DNA from: Clostridiales bacterium UBA1381
GTDB lineage: Bacteria; Bacillota; Clostridia; UBA1381
Reading direction: 5' to 3'
DNA length: 7,694 nucleotides
Assembly: GCA_002305435.1 (NCBI GenBank)
Contig: DBQZ01000026.1
Coordinates: 18,043-25,736 of the forward strand
The notes below the pieces were generated by a model. The model was not told the origin of the DNA, did not search any database, and worked only from the letters and a program-made list of their open reading frames with translations. The position numbers and the translations under genes are program-made. Numbering within the stretch: the first letter of the stretch is position 1; each line of letters starts with the position of its first letter. Shown in pieces: positions 6,306 through 7,694 of this stretch.

Positions 6306-6330
6306 GGGGCTGCTTTTTAAAATGAAAAGC

Positions 6331-6370
6331 GAGCATTTAAGAGTATAAGGGAGTATACAAGAGAATACGG
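6331..6370 (+). repeat. Four degenerate tandem 10-nt repeats upstream of the rplM promoter
   Basis: The successive decamers are GAGCATTTAA, GAGTATAAGG, GAGTATACAA and GAGAATACGG, with GAG at positions 1-3 and AT at 5-6 in all but the last, which has AT shifted. A further GAGCATATAA lies at 6382-6391, 21 nt after the last. The spacing is close to one helical turn, so the copies face the same side of the DNA. The block ends about 40 nt before the -35 box. It may be a protein-binding array or chance low complexity. Confidence 0.45.
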
Positions 6371-6410
6371 AAGTTTTTGGTGAGCATATAAAAATTTTTG
6401 AAAAAAGGTA

Positions 6411-6439
6411 TTGACAAATCAAGACAAAAGTAGTACAAT
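6411..6439 (+). promoter_or_regulatory. Strong sigma-A-type promoter of rplM-rpsI
   Basis: A consensus -35 box TTGACA (6411-6416) and a -10 box TACAAT (6434-6439) are separated by 17 nt. The stretch just upstream (about 6385-6408) is almost all A and T in phased runs and resembles an UP element, as expected for a highly expressed ribosomal protein operon. Transcription should start near 6446. Confidence 0.92.
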
Positions 6440-6446
6440 ACCTTTT

Positions 6447-6520
6447 GCAGGCTGACCGCAGAGCGGTTTAGCGATAACAGTTTGAAGGACGGGCATCCCG
6501 TTCGATTTGAAAAGGAGGAC
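6447..6520 (+). promoter_or_regulatory. Structured leader of rplM, candidate L13 autoregulatory leader
   Basis: Two hairpins lie between the promoter and the gene. The first pairs GCTGACCGC (6451-6459) with GCGGTTTAGC (6463-6472), with one bulged T and an AGA loop. The second pairs GGACGGG (6487-6493) with CCCGTTC (6497-6503) around CAT. The ribosome binding site follows 7 nt later. Firmicutes are known to carry an L13 leader (Rfam L13_leader) ahead of rplM-rpsI, through which L13 is thought to repress its own operon. Position and the two-stem layout agree, but I have not aligned it to the family model. Confidence 0.6.
6511..6518 (+). promoter_or_regulatory. Ribosome binding site that fixes the rplM start
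   Basis: AAAGGAGG ends 8 nt before the ATG at 6527. A TTG further upstream in frame (6482) would place this site inside the gene and is rejected. Confidence 0.88.
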
Positions 6521-6526
6521 ATTTCA

Positions 6527-6967
6527 ATGAACAGCAGTTATTTGCAGAAGCCGCAGGATGTTGAGAGAAAATGGTACATCATTGATGCGGCAGACAAGCC
6601 TCTTGGAAGAGTGGCAGCGTGCGCTGCATCCATTTTGAGAGGAAAGCATCTTCCCACCTTTACGCCCAACGTTGACTGCGGAGATCACGTTATAATCATC
6701 AACGCCGATAAAATCGTTCTGACAGGAAACAAGCTCCAGCAGAAGTCACGTTTTTATCACACAGGCTGGGTTGGCGGACTTAAGGAAATAAAGTATTCCG
6801 ACCTTATGGCAAACGCTCCCGAAAAAGCCGTTATGTACGCCGTAGGCGGTATGCTTCCGAATACGACGCTCGGCAGAAAGGCTTTGACAAGGCTCAGAGT
6901 TTACCAGGGCACAGAGCACAATCATCAGGCGCAGTCCCCGATAATGTGGGAAGGCGAGATTAAATAA
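6527..6967 (+). CDS. rplM: 50S ribosomal protein L13
   Basis: This encodes 146 residues, normal for L13, which binds 23S rRNA early in large-subunit assembly. The family pattern is clear: KWYIIDAADKPLGRVA near the start, LRGKHLPTFTPNVDCGDHVIIINADKI in the centre, KSRFYHTGWVGGLKE, then AVGGMLPNTTLGRKALTRLRVY and a C-terminal HNHQAQSP. The start at ATG 6527 is set by AAAGGAGG 8 nt upstream. The open frame continues upstream to 6482, but those residues are the leader read as protein. It is the first gene of the rplM-rpsI pair, the standard arrangement in bacteria, and follows a strong promoter and a structured leader. Confidence 0.98.
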   Translation: MNSSYLQKPQDVERKWYIIDAADKPLGRVAACAASILRGKHLPTFTPNVDCGDHVIIINADKIVLTGNKLQQKSRFYHTGWVGGLKEIKYSDLMANAPEKAVMYAVGGMLPNTTLGRKALTRLRVYQGTEHNHQAQSPIMWEGEIK

Positions 6968-6981
6968 GGAGGGTTTGAAGC

Positions 6982-7377
6982 ATGGCGAAGGAACAGTTTT
7001 ACGGTACAGGCAGAAGAAAGTCTTCTGTAGCAAGAGTACGACTGGTACCCGGAAACGGCAAGGTAACGGTAAACGGCCGTTCTCTTGACGAGTATTTCGG
7101 TTTGGATACATTAAAGGTTATCGTTATGCAGCCGATGACCTTAACAAAGACAACAGATAAATTTGACGTTATAGCAAACGTTCAGGGCGGCGGTTTCACC
7201 GGCCAGGCAGGCGCTATCCGCCACGGTATAGCAAGAGCTCTGCTTGAGGTGGACAGCGAAGCTTACAGAGCTGACTTAAAGGCAGCAGGCTTCCTTACAA
7301 GAGACTCAAGAATGAAGGAAAGAAAGAAGTACGGTCTCAAAGCCGCACGTCGTGCACCGCAGTTCTCAAAGAGATAA
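6982..7377 (+). CDS. rpsI: 30S ribosomal protein S9
   Basis: This encodes 131 residues, the usual length of S9. In the small subunit the C-terminal tail of S9 reaches the P-site tRNA. The sequence shows FYGTGRRKSSVARVRL at the start, GKVTVNGRSLDEYF, the central VQGGGFTGQAGAIRHGIARAL, and the conserved ending KKYGLKAARRAPQFSKR with the terminal SKR tail. AAGGAGGG (6966-6973) overlaps the stop codon of rplM and lies 8 nt before the ATG, so the two genes are on one message and probably translated in step. A terminator follows 16 nt after the stop. Confidence 0.98.
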   Translation: MAKEQFYGTGRRKSSVARVRLVPGNGKVTVNGRSLDEYFGLDTLKVIVMQPMTLTKTTDKFDVIANVQGGGFTGQAGAIRHGIARALLEVDSEAYRADLKAAGFLTRDSRMKERKKYGLKAARRAPQFSKR

Positions 7378-7393
7378 AAACGATACTCAAAAG

Positions 7394-7434
7394 TCCCGAA
7401 AAGCCCGCAGTTATGCGGCTTTCGGGATTTTTTT
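7394..7434 (+). terminator. Intrinsic terminator of rplM-rpsI
   Basis: TCCCGAAAAGCCCGCA (7394-7409) pairs with TGCGGCTTTCGGGA (7414-7427) around GTTA, with two single-base bulges on the left arm. Seven T follow (7428-7434). Confidence 0.93.
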
Positions 7435-7694
7435 ATGCCCGAAAATCTCTGTCGATTTTGACATGATTTGATTGAATTTAACCTTATTTAAACTGATTTA
7501 GAGGGGACAAATCGGGGTTAATTTGCTGTTTTTGAAATCAAAAGGGACAATTTCGGGGTTAATTTTTGAGGGCTTTGGATTGTTATTTTTGCCTTTTCCG
7601 AAGATAAATTTCTTGTTTGACAGCTTTGAAACAGTTTGACTGAATTTGATAAAAGCAAATTGAATTTATGGGCTGATGTTTTTAAAAATTGAAT
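7435..7694. other. AT-rich stretch without a supportable gene
   Basis: No open frame of meaningful length with a ribosome binding site is visible on either strand. The composition is clearly more AT-rich than the genes before it, with many TTGA, GAATTT and TTTGAC words. The only ordered structure is the direct repeat pair at 7504-7565. It may be a plain intergenic region or the edge of inserted DNA continuing past the window. Confidence 0.6.
7504..7565. repeat. Pair of ~21-nt direct repeats flanking a small palindrome
   Basis: Copy 1 (7504-7524) reads GGGACAA-AT-CGGGGTTAATTT and copy 2 (7544-7565) GGGACAA-TTT-CGGGGTTAATTT, with starts 40 nt apart. Between them TTTTGA-AA-TCAAAA (7530-7543) is an inverted repeat. 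GC-rich words of this kind stand out in AT-rich DNA. Repeated end motifs containing CCCC and GTCC are, from memory, found at the ends of IS21-like elements in clostridia, but no transposase is in the window. Confidence 0.75.

Noticed and set aside
6482..6526. Longer L13 starting at TTG 6482
   Set aside because: It would read the leader hairpin and the ribosome binding site as protein. The ATG at 6527 has a strong site at the right distance and gives the normal L13 length.
7435..7503. Small gene starting at ATG 7435
   Set aside because: The frame stops after eight codons and has no ribosome binding site. It starts in the tail of the terminator.

Overview
The window looks like chromosomal DNA of a gut-type clostridial Firmicute (class Clostridia, perhaps an Oscillospiraceae or Ruminococcus-like lineage). 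The pointers are strong AGGAGG-type ribosome binding sites, an rplM-rpsI pair behind a structured leader, a class-I cyclic di-GMP riboswitch, and an SLH-type surface protein with a Thr/Pro/Glu linker. The lineage is an inference from these features. All recognised genes lie on the + strand.

Region 1 (1-3626) reads as a cell-envelope operon that begins before the window. It holds the 3' part of ddl (D-Ala-D-Ala ligase), murI (glutamate racemase), a small DUF1934/YwiB-like gene that overlaps murI, and a secreted S41 (CtpA-type) protease with PDZ and peptidoglycan-binding domains. Ddl and MurI supply the D-amino-acid parts of the peptidoglycan stem peptide, and the protease probably acts in the same wall. 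A long stem-loop fills the ddl-murI gap. A strong intrinsic terminator (3632-3675) ends the unit.

Region 2 (3688-6305) is an independent unit: a sigma-A-type promoter, a c-di-GMP-I (GEMM-I) aptamer followed by two further hairpins, and a 777-residue secreted protein. That protein has a fibro-slime (PA14-like) domain, beta-rich repeats, a linker with proline at exactly every fourth residue, and divergent SLH motifs at the C-terminus. It ends in a near-perfect terminator. The simplest reading is a surface adhesin whose expression follows cellular c-di-GMP, so this is the most interesting part of the window.

Region 3 (6306-7434) is the ribosomal protein operon rplM-rpsI. It has a consensus promoter with an AT-rich upstream element, a set of 10-nt tandem repeats upstream, a two-hairpin leader resembling the Firmicute L13 leader, and a terminator.

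Region 4 (7435-7694) is AT-rich and has no supportable gene. It carries two copies of a ~21-nt direct repeat around a small palindrome, which may be the edge of a mobile element lying beyond the window.
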